Shown: positions 6,980 to 14,781 of the stretch, piece after piece
Layout: the number at the start of each line of letters is the position of its first letter
How positions within the stretch are numbered: position 1 is the first letter of the stretch
Virus record (IMG/VR): IMGVR_UViG_3300050015_000102
Coordinates: 1 to 23,809 of that record
Length of the DNA: 23,809 bases
Source of the DNA: a virus
Reading direction: 5' to 3' (one strand)
Notes under the pieces: generated by a model
What the model saw: only the letters and a program-made list of their open reading frames with translations
What the model was told of the DNA's origin: nothing
The model's database searches: none
Program-made: the position numbers and the translations under genes

Positions 6980-7159
6980 TTATTTCCTCTTCTTTTTTGG
7001 TTTGATCGGTTCTATTTTAACCGGATCAACCTTTACAGGTTCGACTTTCTTCGCACCATATTCAACATCTCCCGGCTTCATCTTATCCTTGAATTGGATA
7101 TAATACCCTTTTGGATGTGCCGGATTGTCACTGGCTATTTTTACAAGTTCCCTTTCCAT
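6980..7159 (-). CDS. Small Lys/Pro-rich phage protein, 59 aa
   Basis: The gene was found in the gap between the coat and beta-helix genes. TGGAGG lies seven bases before ATG, and the frame ends just before the beta-helix start. The first half is folded-looking ('NPAHPKGYYIQFKDKMKPGD'); the second is a repeating Val/Pro/Lys/Asp string ending in 'PKKKRK', highly basic. Small proteins with this 'NP.HP.GYY..F..KM..GD' type of start are seen after phage coat genes. It could be a minor capsid or DNA-binding component; no function is established. Confidence 0.7.
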   Translation of the reverse strand: MERELVKIASDNPAHPKGYYIQFKDKMKPGDVEYGAKKVEPVKVDPVKIEPIKPKKKRK

Positions 7160-7179
7160 GTTGCCTCCATTTAAAAGAA

Positions 7180-7202
7180 GGCGGGGAATATTTCACCCCG
7201 CC
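7180..7202 (-). terminator. Rho-independent-type hairpin after the coat protein gene
   Basis: A perfect seven-base-pair GC-rich stem (GGCGGGG at 7180-7186 pairing with CCCCGCC at 7196-7202) has a nine-base loop. On the minus strand it is followed by TTCTTTT. It begins eight bases after the coat protein stop codon. It would stop or attenuate transcription so that coat mRNA exceeds downstream tail mRNA, or stabilise the 3' end of the coat message. Confidence 0.7.
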
Positions 7203-7209
7203 ATTTATA

Positions 7210-8379
7210 TTACGCAGCTAATATTGCTACATGTTCGCTCTTAATTACTCCGCAACCCCAAGCAATGGAGATTTCAACTGCCGTCTGGTGGTACTCTTTA
7301 TAGACAGCAACATCAAAGCTCAAACCGCTGCGAGGATCGGTAATCGTAGTTCTTTCGGAAGCATAATCTCCGCCTTCAGGAAGAGCAGGAATGCGTGTTG
7401 CCAGAACAATCGCATTACGATCAAAGGCCATGCAACGAGCAGAAGATTTATAGCAAGCGATTGCCAGTGTGTCATCAGTGATTGCCAGACGAAGGCCGGG
7501 AGCATTGATAACGAGAGCTGCACCAGACACGGCAGGAATAAGAGTCTTATTAACATACTGAGTCAAGGTGTCGCCGGTATTTGCGATGGTTACCAGATCG
7601 CCAGCTACAACAGTTCCCGTTCCGGCAGCCGCTAATGCGATAGAGACATCGCCAATAGCCTTGTTAGCAGTTGATGTGGTCGCATCTGCCTCAGTTCCGA
7701 TTGCCGGAGTAATAACCTGCGCGGATTCTCTAATTGCCATGCCATGAATGTTCAAAAGAACGCCCTGGCGAAGCATTGAATCGTTGCCACTGTCGGCTAC
7801 ACTGTTTAGATTGGTCAAGGTGCGAAGTGCTGCGCCAGTCGAGGTGTCAATGACCAACTGAAGATCACTCATAGGTGCGCCGTTGTCTGCGAGGATTTTC
7901 CGCACGCGAGCAGCATCTGCCAAGTTCGTCTTAAAGAGGGTCGTGTCGTTCGGAATAACACCTCTGGAAGCATTGACATAAAGACCTGCGAGGTCTGCTT
8001 CAATTTCATTGACAAGAGTTCGCATTGCCTGTGCATACTGATTTATTTTAATCGCAGCTACACCAACACCACCAGCGGAGTTCATCTGTTTAGACTCTTC
8101 ACCCTGCCAACGGATAGGACAAGCTTTTGCTTTGGTAATGGCAAGAGTCTGAGTTCCAATCGTCTGATTACCATCATCGGTTCTGATTTGTTTCGGAATA
8201 ATAGTTGTTGCTGCGGCGACTGGAGCTACAGGGATATAAATTGTCTGTCCGATTGCCGCCTGTGCTGCGCTGGAATCTCTGGCAACTGCCGGAATGAATC
8301 CAACCAGCTCCCTTGATACTGTATCAAGTGCCATATAAAGAGATGGGATAAGATTTGTTAATACGTTTGCCGTACTCAT
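7210..8379 (-). CDS. Major capsid protein, P22 coat (gp5)-like
   Basis: The 389-residue protein opens 'MSTANVLTNLIPSLYMALD', then 'VSRELVGFIPAVARDSSAA' and 'IGQTIYIPVAP', the hallmark N-terminal sequence of the P22 coat protein family. It continues with the expected 'NEIEADLAGLYVNASR' helix and a Gly/Ala/Thr-rich domain (about residues 225-285, with 'GDVSIALAAAGTGTVVAGD'). It forms the icosahedral shell with an HK97 fold. AAAGGAG precedes ATG. It is preceded by the scaffold gene, as in P22, and followed by a strong hairpin. Confidence 0.88.
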   Translation of the reverse strand: MSTANVLTNLIPSLYMALDTVSRELVGFIPAVARDSSAAQAAIGQTIYIPVAPVAAATTIIPKQIRTDDGNQTIGTQTLAITKAKACPIRWQGEESKQMNSAGGVGVAAIKINQYAQAMRTLVNEIEADLAGLYVNASRGVIPNDTTLFKTNLADAARVRKILADNGAPMSDLQLVIDTSTGAALRTLTNLNSVADSGNDSMLRQGVLLNIHGMAIRESAQVITPAIGTEADATTSTANKAIGDVSIALAAAGTGTVVAGDLVTIANTGDTLTQYVNKTLIPAVSGAALVINAPGLRLAITDDTLAIACYKSSARCMAFDRNAIVLATRIPALPEGGDYASERTTITDPRSGLSFDVAVYKEYHQTAVEISIAWGCGVIKSEHVAILAA

Positions 8380-8407
8380 GGTTAATTCTCCTTTACTTTC
8401 AGTTAGC

Positions 8408-8459
8408 CTCCCATTAGGAGAATTAAGGGCATTGCCCGAACGATACCGGCATTACCGGT
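8408..8459. other. Three small hairpins between scaffold and coat genes
   Basis: Within 52 bases lie CTCC-CATTA-GGAG (8408-8420), GGGC-ATT-GCCC (8427-8437) and ACCGG-CATTA-CCGGT (8445-8459). No gene covers them; they lie in the untranslated gap between the scaffold stop and the coat ribosome site. They might set relative coat/scaffold expression by mRNA processing or protection. None is followed by a T-run, so they are not obvious terminators. Confidence 0.5.
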
Positions 8460-8473
8460 TTACTATTTCCAAT

Positions 8474-9115
8474 TTATTCTGTTACTGTTCCGCCTGCTTT
8501 TATGAACTCCATCTTTTTTGTAGCATCCGTTCCGTCAAAAGCAGTTCTTGTCATTGTTTTCTGTCCGCCTTGTGCATTCCCGCCGCCTTGAGCGCCGCCG
8601 CCTGCATTATTTGGAGCGGAAACAAAGTGCTTGCCCTCATCGGATTTCGCCCATTCGCCAACAAAATCACTTAATGATTTGTCGCCGATGACAGCATCCC
8701 GTTTATCTCCCTCTGTTTTAATCGTTACCTGCCCGGCCAAAAGAGCCTTAACAGCCTTTGCCATTTCCGGTTTGACCCCTGCCTTGAGCAAAGCGTCATT
8801 CAGGCCGTTATCGATCAAGAGCTTGCTGACATATCCGTTTTCACTTTCCAGCGCCTTTCTAGCCGTTTCCGCTTCTTTCGTGGCCGTTTTAGCGACCTTC
8901 AGAGCATCATTCAGCTTTTGTTCTGTTGCGGTCAAGGACTCTTGAAGTGCCTGATGTTCTGCCGGGTCAATTTGTGCATCCTTTGTGGCCTTCTTCAACT
9001 TGCCTAGCAATTCCTGATTTTTAGCTACTAAACCAGAGGTTGCTTCGGTAACTGCCGCGTCAATCGCGTCCTTCATTGCCTTCTTTACTTCTGGATCGTT
9101 AATATCTATTGCCAT
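8474..9115 (-). CDS. Capsid scaffolding protein
   Basis: The 213-residue product is strongly helical and charged: a long coiled-coil-like stretch (about residues 30-95, with 'LQESLTATEQKLNDALKVAK'), a central 'LLIDNGLNDALLKAGVKPEM' helix pair, and a Gly/Asn/Gln-rich linker (about residues 168-186) before a short basic C-terminal segment that could contact coat subunits. This composition and its place immediately before the coat gene mark it as the scaffold that directs procapsid assembly. There is no protease active site. AAAGGAG precedes ATG. Confidence 0.8.
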   Translation of the reverse strand: MAIDINDPEVKKAMKDAIDAAVTEATSGLVAKNQELLGKLKKATKDAQIDPAEHQALQESLTATEQKLNDALKVAKTATKEAETARKALESENGYVSKLLIDNGLNDALLKAGVKPEMAKAVKALLAGQVTIKTEGDKRDAVIGDKSLSDFVGEWAKSDEGKHFVSAPNNAGGGAQGGGNAQGGQKTMTRTAFDGTDATKKMEFIKAGGTVTE

Positions 9116-9139
9116 GATGTTTTCTCCTTTAGAGTTTTA

Positions 9140-9172
9140 AGGCCTTTGGCCTGATTTCCGGTCATAGACCGG
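9140..9172. other. Two tandem hairpins at the head-protein/scaffold junction
   Basis: AGGCC-TTT-GGCCT (9140-9152) and CCGGTC-ATA-GACCGG (9158-9172) stand side by side. The second contains the stop codon of the Mu gpF-like gene. They lie just 5' of the plus-strand side of that stop, in the gap before the scaffold's partner gene, and recall the three hairpins before the coat gene. Confidence 0.5.
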
Positions 9173-10196
9173 CTTGTAATTGTGTTAATGTGAGGGGGCG
9201 CCCGCTCTGGCTGACCAAATCTTTTAAGGTGATCGTTCCGTCGCGCCAAAGTTGCGCTTTCCCTTTGCCCAAAAGTTCATCTTGATACGCAACATCGTGC
9301 CGATTTAAAAAAGCGTCAAAGGTTGTGTCCGCCGGAATCTGGCCTAGGTCACTTGCGCGGGTCCCTTTGACTTCATCCACGTTTATTCCGAGTTCCCTGA
9401 ATGTGCGGGTAACAGGGGTAAGGACGCATCTGCAATTAAAATGTAATGGCGGTGATTGAAACGGGAAGTTCCCCTTAATCGGATTGCCGTCAAGATCCCA
9501 CTCAGCGCCGGAGCGGGAAACGCACTGTTGCGCACATGTATGTGAATCGAAAGTGGCAAGGTGCTGAACCCCTTTAATTACATCGGCGTTAGCCTGATAG
9601 GTTGCAAGACGGGCATCATTTGCCACCTGCATTATCGATGTGTGGACAAGCGCACTCGCATTTCTGCGGCTTATATCCATAATTCCCGGTATTCCCAGTC
9701 GTGGCGATCCTGCTACTCTTCTGATTATGTCTTGCAATGTTTCATTGGCGGCGATGCCTTGCCTTACCTGTGCAGCAAACTTAAACTGTAAATCTTCGCT
9801 CTGCTTAGCCCACCACGCACCGGAAGCCGACCCATCTATTAATGATCCATTGACGAGCGCTTTCATAACTGCCACTGTCGGCAAAGAGACTTCAACACCG
9901 ATTGCAGCAAAAGATTTTACAGTGAAATCCGCCTCATGATTCGCAAGGCCGGAGAAATTAAGGCTGCCCTGAATGTTATTATAGCCTTGATCAATGGCCT
10001 GGTTCACTTCCTTCAGAAGAGCCCGGACGCGCGATTTTCCATAATCTGAAAGACCGTTTGTTAATTTATACGTTAATTCTCTTTGCATCTTCATAAGCAA
10101 ATCCGCGACCTTTTTCTGCTCACCAGACGTAAATCTTAAAAGATAAACTTGATGTGAAAGTGTGGCATCTGTTAACGTCAAGTCTGCGCTCTTCAT
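9162..10196 (-). CDS. Head morphogenesis protein (Mu gpF-like)
   Basis: The 344-residue protein contains, at about residues 185-265, the Phage_Mu_F domain: 'HTSIMQVANDARLATYQAN', 'FDSHTCAQQCVSRSG' and 'PPLHFNCRCVLTP', with the typical Cys and His residues. Members are minor head proteins that sit near the portal or are injected with DNA. I start it at the ATG at 10196. That ATG overlaps the stop of the endonuclease gene by four bases and has GAGG eight bases upstream. An upstream in-frame ATG at 10295 would add 33 residues that merely read the endonuclease gene in another frame. Confidence 0.85.
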   Translation of the reverse strand: MKSADLTLTDATLSHQVYLLRFTSGEQKKVADLLMKMQRELTYKLTNGLSDYGKSRVRALLKEVNQAIDQGYNNIQGSLNFSGLANHEADFTVKSFAAIGVEVSLPTVAVMKALVNGSLIDGSASGAWWAKQSEDLQFKFAAQVRQGIAANETLQDIIRRVAGSPRLGIPGIMDISRRNASALVHTSIMQVANDARLATYQANADVIKGVQHLATFDSHTCAQQCVSRSGAEWDLDGNPIKGNFPFQSPPLHFNCRCVLTPVTRTFRELGINVDEVKGTRASDLGQIPADTTFDAFLNRHDVAYQDELLGKGKAQLWRDGTITLKDLVSQSGRPLTLTQLQAGL

Positions 10197-10666
10197 GCTG
10201 CCAACCTCGCTACTTCGTAACGGCGCAACTGGCCTTCCGTCATTCTTGCCTTTACTTCCGGCGATCTCTTTTGTCCGATTCTTTTCCTTAGACATTCAGG
10301 AGAAATTTTTCTCCCTTTTAAAGTTGCTGATGTTTTTGCCCGCGTCTCTGCACTTATAATCATTCCAAAACAGCCACGGCAAGCGTACGGCTGAATATTA
10401 TAGCCATTCTCATAAGCTTTTAATGCGTCAATCCATTTTTGTTCTGCCTTCATTAGTAAGTCTTTATCCTTTACCAATTCAAGCACTTCAAAAACGAAAG
10501 TACCTGCCCCATACTTCACCCATGATCTTTGAAGCTTTGCAGAGTTATGCCTACCCGCTCGCAATGTAGCGAAATGCTCACGTTTCCGCTTATGGAGATT
10601 GACGGCCTGCCCGACATAGCATTTGCCAGTTACGGTATTTAAGAATTGATATATTCCACTTTTCAT
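10193..10666 (-). CDS. GIY-YIG homing endonuclease with NUMOD3-type tail
   Basis: The 157-residue protein has 'SGIYQF' (GIY) and 'CYVGQ' (YIG equivalent) within its first 20 residues, the conserved basic pair and His ('KRKREHF', residues 26-32), Glu75 in 'KAEQKWID' for metal binding and Asn90 in 'NGYNIQPYA'. The C-terminal half carries NUMOD3-like repeats ('SAETRAKTSATLKGRK', 'SPEVKARMTEGQ') used for DNA recognition. It is complete. It overlaps the portal stop by four bases at its start and the gpF-like start by four bases at its end. A freestanding mobile nuclease is inferred; the target is probably in the neighbouring head genes of a related phage. Confidence 0.88.
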   Translation of the reverse strand: MKSGIYQFLNTVTGKCYVGQAVNLHKRKREHFATLRAGRHNSAKLQRSWVKYGAGTFVFEVLELVKDKDLLMKAEQKWIDALKAYENGYNIQPYACRGCFGMIISAETRAKTSATLKGRKISPECLRKRIGQKRSPEVKARMTEGQLRRYEVARLAA

Positions 10667-12111
10667 GGGTTAACTATACCATTATCCTGTTGATTTGGCA
10701 AGGTATTTGTTGTAATAATATCAGGTTTTGGCAGTGGCGAACTCTCTATTTGCCCTTGCATTTCTTCCAGCGTTAATTCCGATTCAATAATTTCATTCTG
10801 TTGCAACTGTTTAAACAATACATCAAAAGAGATAGCACCGGACTGCCATGCTCCGACTAAAGCGGTTAATCCTTGTGGGTCTAAACCAACAGGCATGAAG
10901 TCTCTGTTAAGTTCAATGCTCCATTCGCCTGGACTTCCCGCCCACGCGCTGAACGTATTTAATGCCTTAGTTAATCCGATAGAAAGGGTTTGAGCGATTG
11001 CCGATAATATGCTTGATTCCCCTGCCCTGTGAATCTGTGCTGTCTGCGCTGTTTCAACGGCCTTCTTTTCACTGGAAAGCAATCTTGCACCCAGTATTGA
11101 CATCTGTGATTCCATGCGTTCTATGGCCTTCTCAATGGCCTGCAAACCTTGACCAGTAAACTCAAGAAAAGAAGCTTTAGCCTGCGGATCAGGAAATACC
11201 CAGGCCGATGCACTGCCGACATAGAGTTTTTCGCTTGCATTTTCCGGTGTGTAACCTGAAATAACTGCCGTGGGTAATCCGGTGAAGTGCAAACCATGTG
11301 CGTAGTCTGCGTTCATTCTGTAATGAGCAAGATTTACATCCACAAGGTCAATCAGTGGCGGTTCGTCAACTTCAGGTGTCGTATTGTCAATGCCGATGAA
11401 CACAAACGGAATATAATCAAGCGGCTTGCCGTTCATAAGAGGGAATAAATCTTCGCCGACTTGTTCATCTTCTTTTTTCTCATTGATTCGGAAAACTCTG
11501 ACACGGTATTTGCCTTCTAAAAGGTCAAGTACGCGGTAATGAACTTCTGTCTTATGCTCAAATTCAGTGCCTTCAATAGCAGCGTCTTCAGTCAACACAA
11601 CCATCGTCAAAACATTATGGTTATTAATCCGGCCAGTTTTCCAGTTGATTATTGTCTCTGCATTATACTTTTGCATGGATGGCCTAAGGCCCAGCTTTTC
11701 CACATCGGCTAGGGTCATGCCCGCAACAGACTGCGAGGGGTAATCAACAAGAATACCCATACGTCCGGAGGTTAATACTTCAATGGCTGTTTGCTGTGCG
11801 AATATCTGAAAATCAATACCTGACATTGTGACATCATCAAGAAGGTCATCAACTGAAGGCGCAACATCAACAGCCGGTTCCTTTCTGAACATCATGCCGG
11901 CGAGGGCTGAAATAGTGCGCCACGTTGCATTGAAGAACGAGGCTCTTAGTTTGTAAGCGGAATAATCAGAATCGGTTTGATCGGCCAATCTTGGCAAGAA
12001 AAGAGCCCCTGCATCATGTACGGCCTTTTGGCCTCGAACTGTATCCCGGCACTTGCGCCAGGTATCGATCATTGCAGTGTAATCTTTATGCTGGGTATCA
12101 ACTGTGCTCAT
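10663..12111 (-). CDS. Portal protein (DUF4055 family)
   Basis: The 482-residue product has features of the DUF4055 portal family: 'WRKCRDTVRGQKAVHDAG', 'YKLRASFFNATWRTISAL', 'GMMFRKEP' and 'DFQIFAQQTAIEVLTSGRMG', with a later 'DVNLAHYRMNADYAHGLHFT' and 'GARLLSSEKKAVETAQTAQI' typical of the wing and clip. It forms the dodecameric channel through which DNA enters the head. It starts with ATG after AAAGGG and is preceded by a 51-residue gene whose stop overlaps that ATG. Its position after the terminase agrees. Confidence 0.85.
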   Translation of the reverse strand: MSTVDTQHKDYTAMIDTWRKCRDTVRGQKAVHDAGALFLPRLADQTDSDYSAYKLRASFFNATWRTISALAGMMFRKEPAVDVAPSVDDLLDDVTMSGIDFQIFAQQTAIEVLTSGRMGILVDYPSQSVAGMTLADVEKLGLRPSMQKYNAETIINWKTGRINNHNVLTMVVLTEDAAIEGTEFEHKTEVHYRVLDLLEGKYRVRVFRINEKKEDEQVGEDLFPLMNGKPLDYIPFVFIGIDNTTPEVDEPPLIDLVDVNLAHYRMNADYAHGLHFTGLPTAVISGYTPENASEKLYVGSASAWVFPDPQAKASFLEFTGQGLQAIEKAIERMESQMSILGARLLSSEKKAVETAQTAQIHRAGESSILSAIAQTLSIGLTKALNTFSAWAGSPGEWSIELNRDFMPVGLDPQGLTALVGAWQSGAISFDVLFKQLQQNEIIESELTLEEMQGQIESSPLPKPDIITTNTLPNQQDNGIVNP

Positions 12112-12263
12112 AGTTTCCCTTTAAAAATAATCTTAATCGATAACTTGATTCTTTCCTTCAGCGGCAAAGTTAATAATTCTTTGGCAATGCTATTCATCAA
12201 CTGCGTCTTTGACTTCCTGACTTCCCGGCGTACTTTCTTTAAAGTTACGGTTTTTGCACTCAT
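12108..12263 (-). CDS. Small basic phage protein between terminase and portal, 51 aa
   Basis: The gene lies in the gap between the large terminase and the portal, and its TGA overlaps the portal ATG. The product is strongly basic and helical: 'VTLKKVRREVRKSK' then 'IAKELLTLPLKERIKLSIKI' ending 'IFKGKL'. The second half is amphipathic. Small genes with the same shape (basic N terminus, then 'LPL..R......I.F') occur at this spot in other phages, as far as I recall. A weak GGGGA precedes the start. It could bind DNA or the portal, but no function is known. Confidence 0.7.
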   Translation of the reverse strand: MSAKTVTLKKVRREVRKSKTQLMNSIAKELLTLPLKERIKLSIKIIFKGKL

Positions 12264-12264
12264 G

Positions 12265-13533
12265 TTAAATCCCCACGACCTTCATTCTGGACATTGGTTT
12301 TAAAATAGGAAATTCATATGCAATAGGATAAGTAGTTGCATCGTTTTGATGATCAAATCCCGCCCCTTTATCAGGCTCGCCATTATCATCGTATGCCTGT
12401 TGCTCTAAACACCGCGCTATTGTCGGACACGCTTTTGCATTAACTTTTACCTTGCCCGCTTCGAAGGCTTTATTTGCCGCAAGGATGCGGTCTTTGACAG
12501 CCGGGTTCGAAGCATGGGCACGAACAGCAAAACCCGCCTGAGTCAAAAGGGCAATGTCAGACTTCGAAGCATCAACCGACTTCCGGCTTGATCCGCTTGC
12601 GTCCGGGTACATGATTATTCTATGGCCTTTATATTTCTCTTGAATGATCTTGATTACATCGGGCGTGTCGAATACATCTTTCAATTCAGTAACAAAGTGA
12701 AAACCATCTGGACGTTGCACCGCAATCGATGAGGCCATATATTGCACATTAAAATCTTGACCGATAAAAAGAGGTTCACCGTCTTTGATAAACTCATTTG
12801 AATTGCAGCGCACACGATCATAATTATGGAAGACTGTGCCGCTGGTTAAGTTGACGAATTGGCCATTTATGTAGGCCTCAACCAATTCAGCCGGGTATAT
12901 TTCTTTTAGTGAAGGAATATAGTCTTCTGGTAGATTCTTTTCATTGTCGTAGGTGCTGGCTTGAATCATGCCATAGTTTTTTGATAGTTCCGGATTCTCC
13001 TGAACCATTTGCACAAAGAGTTTATGACAAAAACGGAAGCCTTCAGGTGTGGACATAATGTCAATGCCGTTCTTGAGGTCAGCGACATTATATCTCATCC
13101 GGGCAATGATCTTGCGCCAGCAATCTTCAGCCTTCATAATCGGCAGCGTATCTATTTCGTCAATAGAAGCATGGCCTATCTTAAAGCCTACGATGGATTG
13201 AGGATGGTCCAGGCTACGACAAATAGTCGTTCCTCTGAATTTCCGTCCGGAGTAAAAGTGAACTTCATGGTTCCCTTGTTTTACTTCAACATTTAATCCC
13301 ATTGAAAAAGCAACCTCTTCAATCGTTGGATAAAAAATATCTCTGATCGTTGGATATGTCGGCGCAAAATATCCCTGATTGACTTTTGGAAACTGCCAGT
13401 AGTTTATGCATTGCGCTTGACTCCCTACCCATGTTTTACCGGATCCATAACCACCAATAAAAGCGCGGTATTTATTAAGCAGTCCTAAAAACCGCCCTTG
13501 TGGTGCATTAGCCTCAGCCTGTACGTCTGGCAT
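12265..13533 (-). CDS. terL: Large terminase subunit (TerL)
   Basis: The 422-residue protein carries both activities of the packaging motor. The ATPase has the Walker A motif GGYGSGKT (residues 27-34), Walker B ending in Asp125-Glu126 ('HASIDEID') and the coupling motif STPEG (161-165). The nuclease half has the RNase H-like acidic residues Asp260 ('FIGQDFNV'), Asp311 ('YPDASGSS') and Asp398 ('FDHQNDAT'). It cuts concatemers and drives DNA into the procapsid. The gene overlaps the small terminase by 20 bases. All motifs appear intact, and the length is normal for the group that cuts with these motifs. Confidence 0.93.
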   Translation of the reverse strand: MPDVQAEANAPQGRFLGLLNKYRAFIGGYGSGKTWVGSQAQCINYWQFPKVNQGYFAPTYPTIRDIFYPTIEEVAFSMGLNVEVKQGNHEVHFYSGRKFRGTTICRSLDHPQSIVGFKIGHASIDEIDTLPIMKAEDCWRKIIARMRYNVADLKNGIDIMSTPEGFRFCHKLFVQMVQENPELSKNYGMIQASTYDNEKNLPEDYIPSLKEIYPAELVEAYINGQFVNLTSGTVFHNYDRVRCNSNEFIKDGEPLFIGQDFNVQYMASSIAVQRPDGFHFVTELKDVFDTPDVIKIIQEKYKGHRIIMYPDASGSSRKSVDASKSDIALLTQAGFAVRAHASNPAVKDRILAANKAFEAGKVKVNAKACPTIARCLEQQAYDDNGEPDKGAGFDHQNDATTYPIAYEFPILKPMSRMKVVGI

Positions 13534-14077
13534 CCTTCACCTGAATAGTTACATTCACCGGCAGGACATAAGCGTCGTCTTCTTTAAATTTATCGTTAAA
13601 TATTCCGTAATGCTTTCCTAATAGTTCAAGACATTTTGTCTTTTCAGGTAATTCATATTCAAGCGTTCCGTACATAGTTTGCTTTGTACCGTCTGCACTT
13701 TCAGCGATAGTTCTTTTCTCTTTAATTTTGCTTAATAGTTTTGTTGCGCCTTCAGGTAATGAATCAAAAGCTATCGCCTGTATTTCACCACCTTCAGCAA
13801 CAGTGAGGTAATCAGCAAGATCAAGTTCTGCCATTTTCCACAATAAGCGAACAACATCATCACCAGACTTTTCCAGTTTTTCTACTCTTGATTTTAGAAG
13901 CCTCTGTATTTCTTGCTGGATGTTAGTTCTTGTTAGCAACAAAGAGGCTTGTTCTTTTGAGGCTTTCTTACTATACCCTGAAGCAGCCGCAGCCCTAGAG
14001 CCATTAAAATCAACTACATATTCCTTGCAGAACATTAATTGCTTAGGAGTTAATTTGTCTTTACGGTTTTTACTCAC
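13514..14077 (-). CDS. terS: Small terminase subunit (terminase_2 type)
   Basis: The 187-residue product has the N-terminal DNA-binding helices of the Terminase_2 family: 'LTPKQLMFCKEYVVDFNGSR' and 'AAAASGYSKKASKEQASLLL', followed by the coiled segment 'NIQQEIQRLLKSRVEKLEK' and a beta-rich C terminus. It recognises the packaging site and feeds the large subunit, whose gene overlaps by 20 bases. The start is GTG; no Shine-Dalgarno sequence precedes it, and no other start upstream in frame is usable because the frame begins at a TAG shortly before. Confidence 0.85.
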   Translation of the reverse strand: MSKNRKDKLTPKQLMFCKEYVVDFNGSRAAAASGYSKKASKEQASLLLTRTNIQQEIQRLLKSRVEKLEKSGDDVVRLLWKMAELDLADYLTVAEGGEIQAIAFDSLPEGATKLLSKIKEKRTIAESADGTKQTMYGTLEYELPEKTKCLELLGKHYGIFNDKFKEDDAYVLPVNVTIQVKDARRTG

Positions 14078-14155
14078 GGCTATAGGATAACACGGGTTTT
14101 TTGCTAAAATAACAGATAGGCACTAAAAGGTGAGCATAAGGCAATGAAACGGCAC
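14078..14155. other. Gap upstream of small terminase with repeated GGCA(C/A)T
   Basis: The gap of 78 bases has no gene. It contains GGCACT at 14119, GGCAAT at 14140 and GGCACT at 14151, and an A/T-rich stretch. Packaging sites often lie near the small terminase gene, so a TerS binding site is possible. I see no convincing promoter or terminator. Confidence 0.25.
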
Positions 14156-14362
14156 TCAAAGGGTATTGACATGGGTTTTTTTATTATGTTTTTGTTTGCT
14201 CATTTCATTTTGGATATAGATTTTTATAAAATCATCAATCAGGTCTGTATGACTCTGCCAACGTCCCGCTATTTTAGCAAGTGGATATCCCGCCGTTTTA
14301 CATGACTCAAGGGAAATCCCGGTATAACTCTCAATCTCTTTTTGTGATGACAGTTTAGGCAT
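14156..14362 (-). CDS. HTH DNA-binding protein, 68 aa
   Basis: The product reads like a small helix-turn-helix domain of the excisionase/MerR-like kind: 'KEIESYTGISLESCKTAGYP' forms the two helices and 'LAKIAGRWQSHTDLIDDFIK' the wing and C-terminal helix. 'I.GRW.S....ID' is common in phage DNA-binding proteins with a winged HTH. The tail is Lys/His-rich. The gene follows a small gene by one base. It may act as a late-gene regulator or, given its place before the terminase, help recognise packaging DNA; the evidence does not decide. Confidence 0.7.
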   Translation of the reverse strand: MPKLSSQKEIESYTGISLESCKTAGYPLAKIAGRWQSHTDLIDDFIKIYIQNEMSKQKHNKKTHVNTL

Positions 14363-14363
14363 T

Positions 14364-14624
14364 TTACAATACCCCCGCCTTCTTCCTGATTGCCCGGCCG
14401 TCCAAGCTAAGTTGCTGGCAGATCCAGGGGAAACTACTGTTCTTTGATCTGAAGAAATTATACGATGATGATTTTTTTAGGTTGCATTTGGTTCTTTGGG
14501 TTCTCTGGTGTGAGGTGATTGCCGGCTGAAGCTGTTTATAATTCAGGTCATCGAGGGCATTCATAATTACCGCGGCCCAGAGGTTCCTAACGGGATTGCC
14601 ATTGAGGTTATAATTGATCTGCAT
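14364..14624 (-). CDS. Conserved small phage protein, 86 aa
   Basis: The product has two visible parts: 'NPVRNLWAAVIMNALDDLN' near the N terminus, a helix, and a C-terminal part 'SSSYNFFRSKNSSFPWICQQ' and 'LSLDGRAIRKKAG'. A module of that shape ('..WI.(S/N)....(F/W)PWIC..L.LD...IR') recurs in small phage proteins of unknown function in my recollection. AAGGAG precedes ATG. The gene overlaps the previous one by 17 bases. A helical regulator is possible but unproved. Confidence 0.65.
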   Translation of the reverse strand: MQINYNLNGNPVRNLWAAVIMNALDDLNYKQLQPAITSHQRTQRTKCNLKKSSSYNFFRSKNSSFPWICQQLSLDGRAIRKKAGVL

Positions 14625-14781
14625 TGCCGAATATCTCCTTATCGTATTCCTTTCTCTGATTATCCAAAAGCTTAGCGATAGCGATATCCAGTTCTAAACA
14701 TTCGCTCCGGAGCAAACGCCCCATTTGCCTTTTTAATCTTACAATCCTGCTTAGGTTTTCAAGTTCTTCACGGAATGACAT
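14608..14781 (-). CDS. Small helical phage protein, 57 aa
   Basis: The gene was found in the gap after the DUF1376 gene: its ATG shares a base with that gene's TGA and is preceded by GGGGGCGG. The product, starting MSFREELENLSRIVRLKR, is almost entirely helical and charged, suited to a coiled coil or a small accessory subunit. Its last codons contain the ribosome site (AAGGAG) of the following gene, so the two are coupled. No family is recognised. Confidence 0.6.
   Translation of the reverse strand: MSFREELENLSRIVRLKRQMGRLLRSECLELDIAIAKLLDNQRKEYDKEIFGNADQL

Noticed and set aside
10197-10295. Longer N terminus for the Mu gpF-like protein
   Set aside because: The extra 33 residues are the endonuclease gene read in another frame; the ATG at 10196 has a ribosome site and an ATGA overlap.
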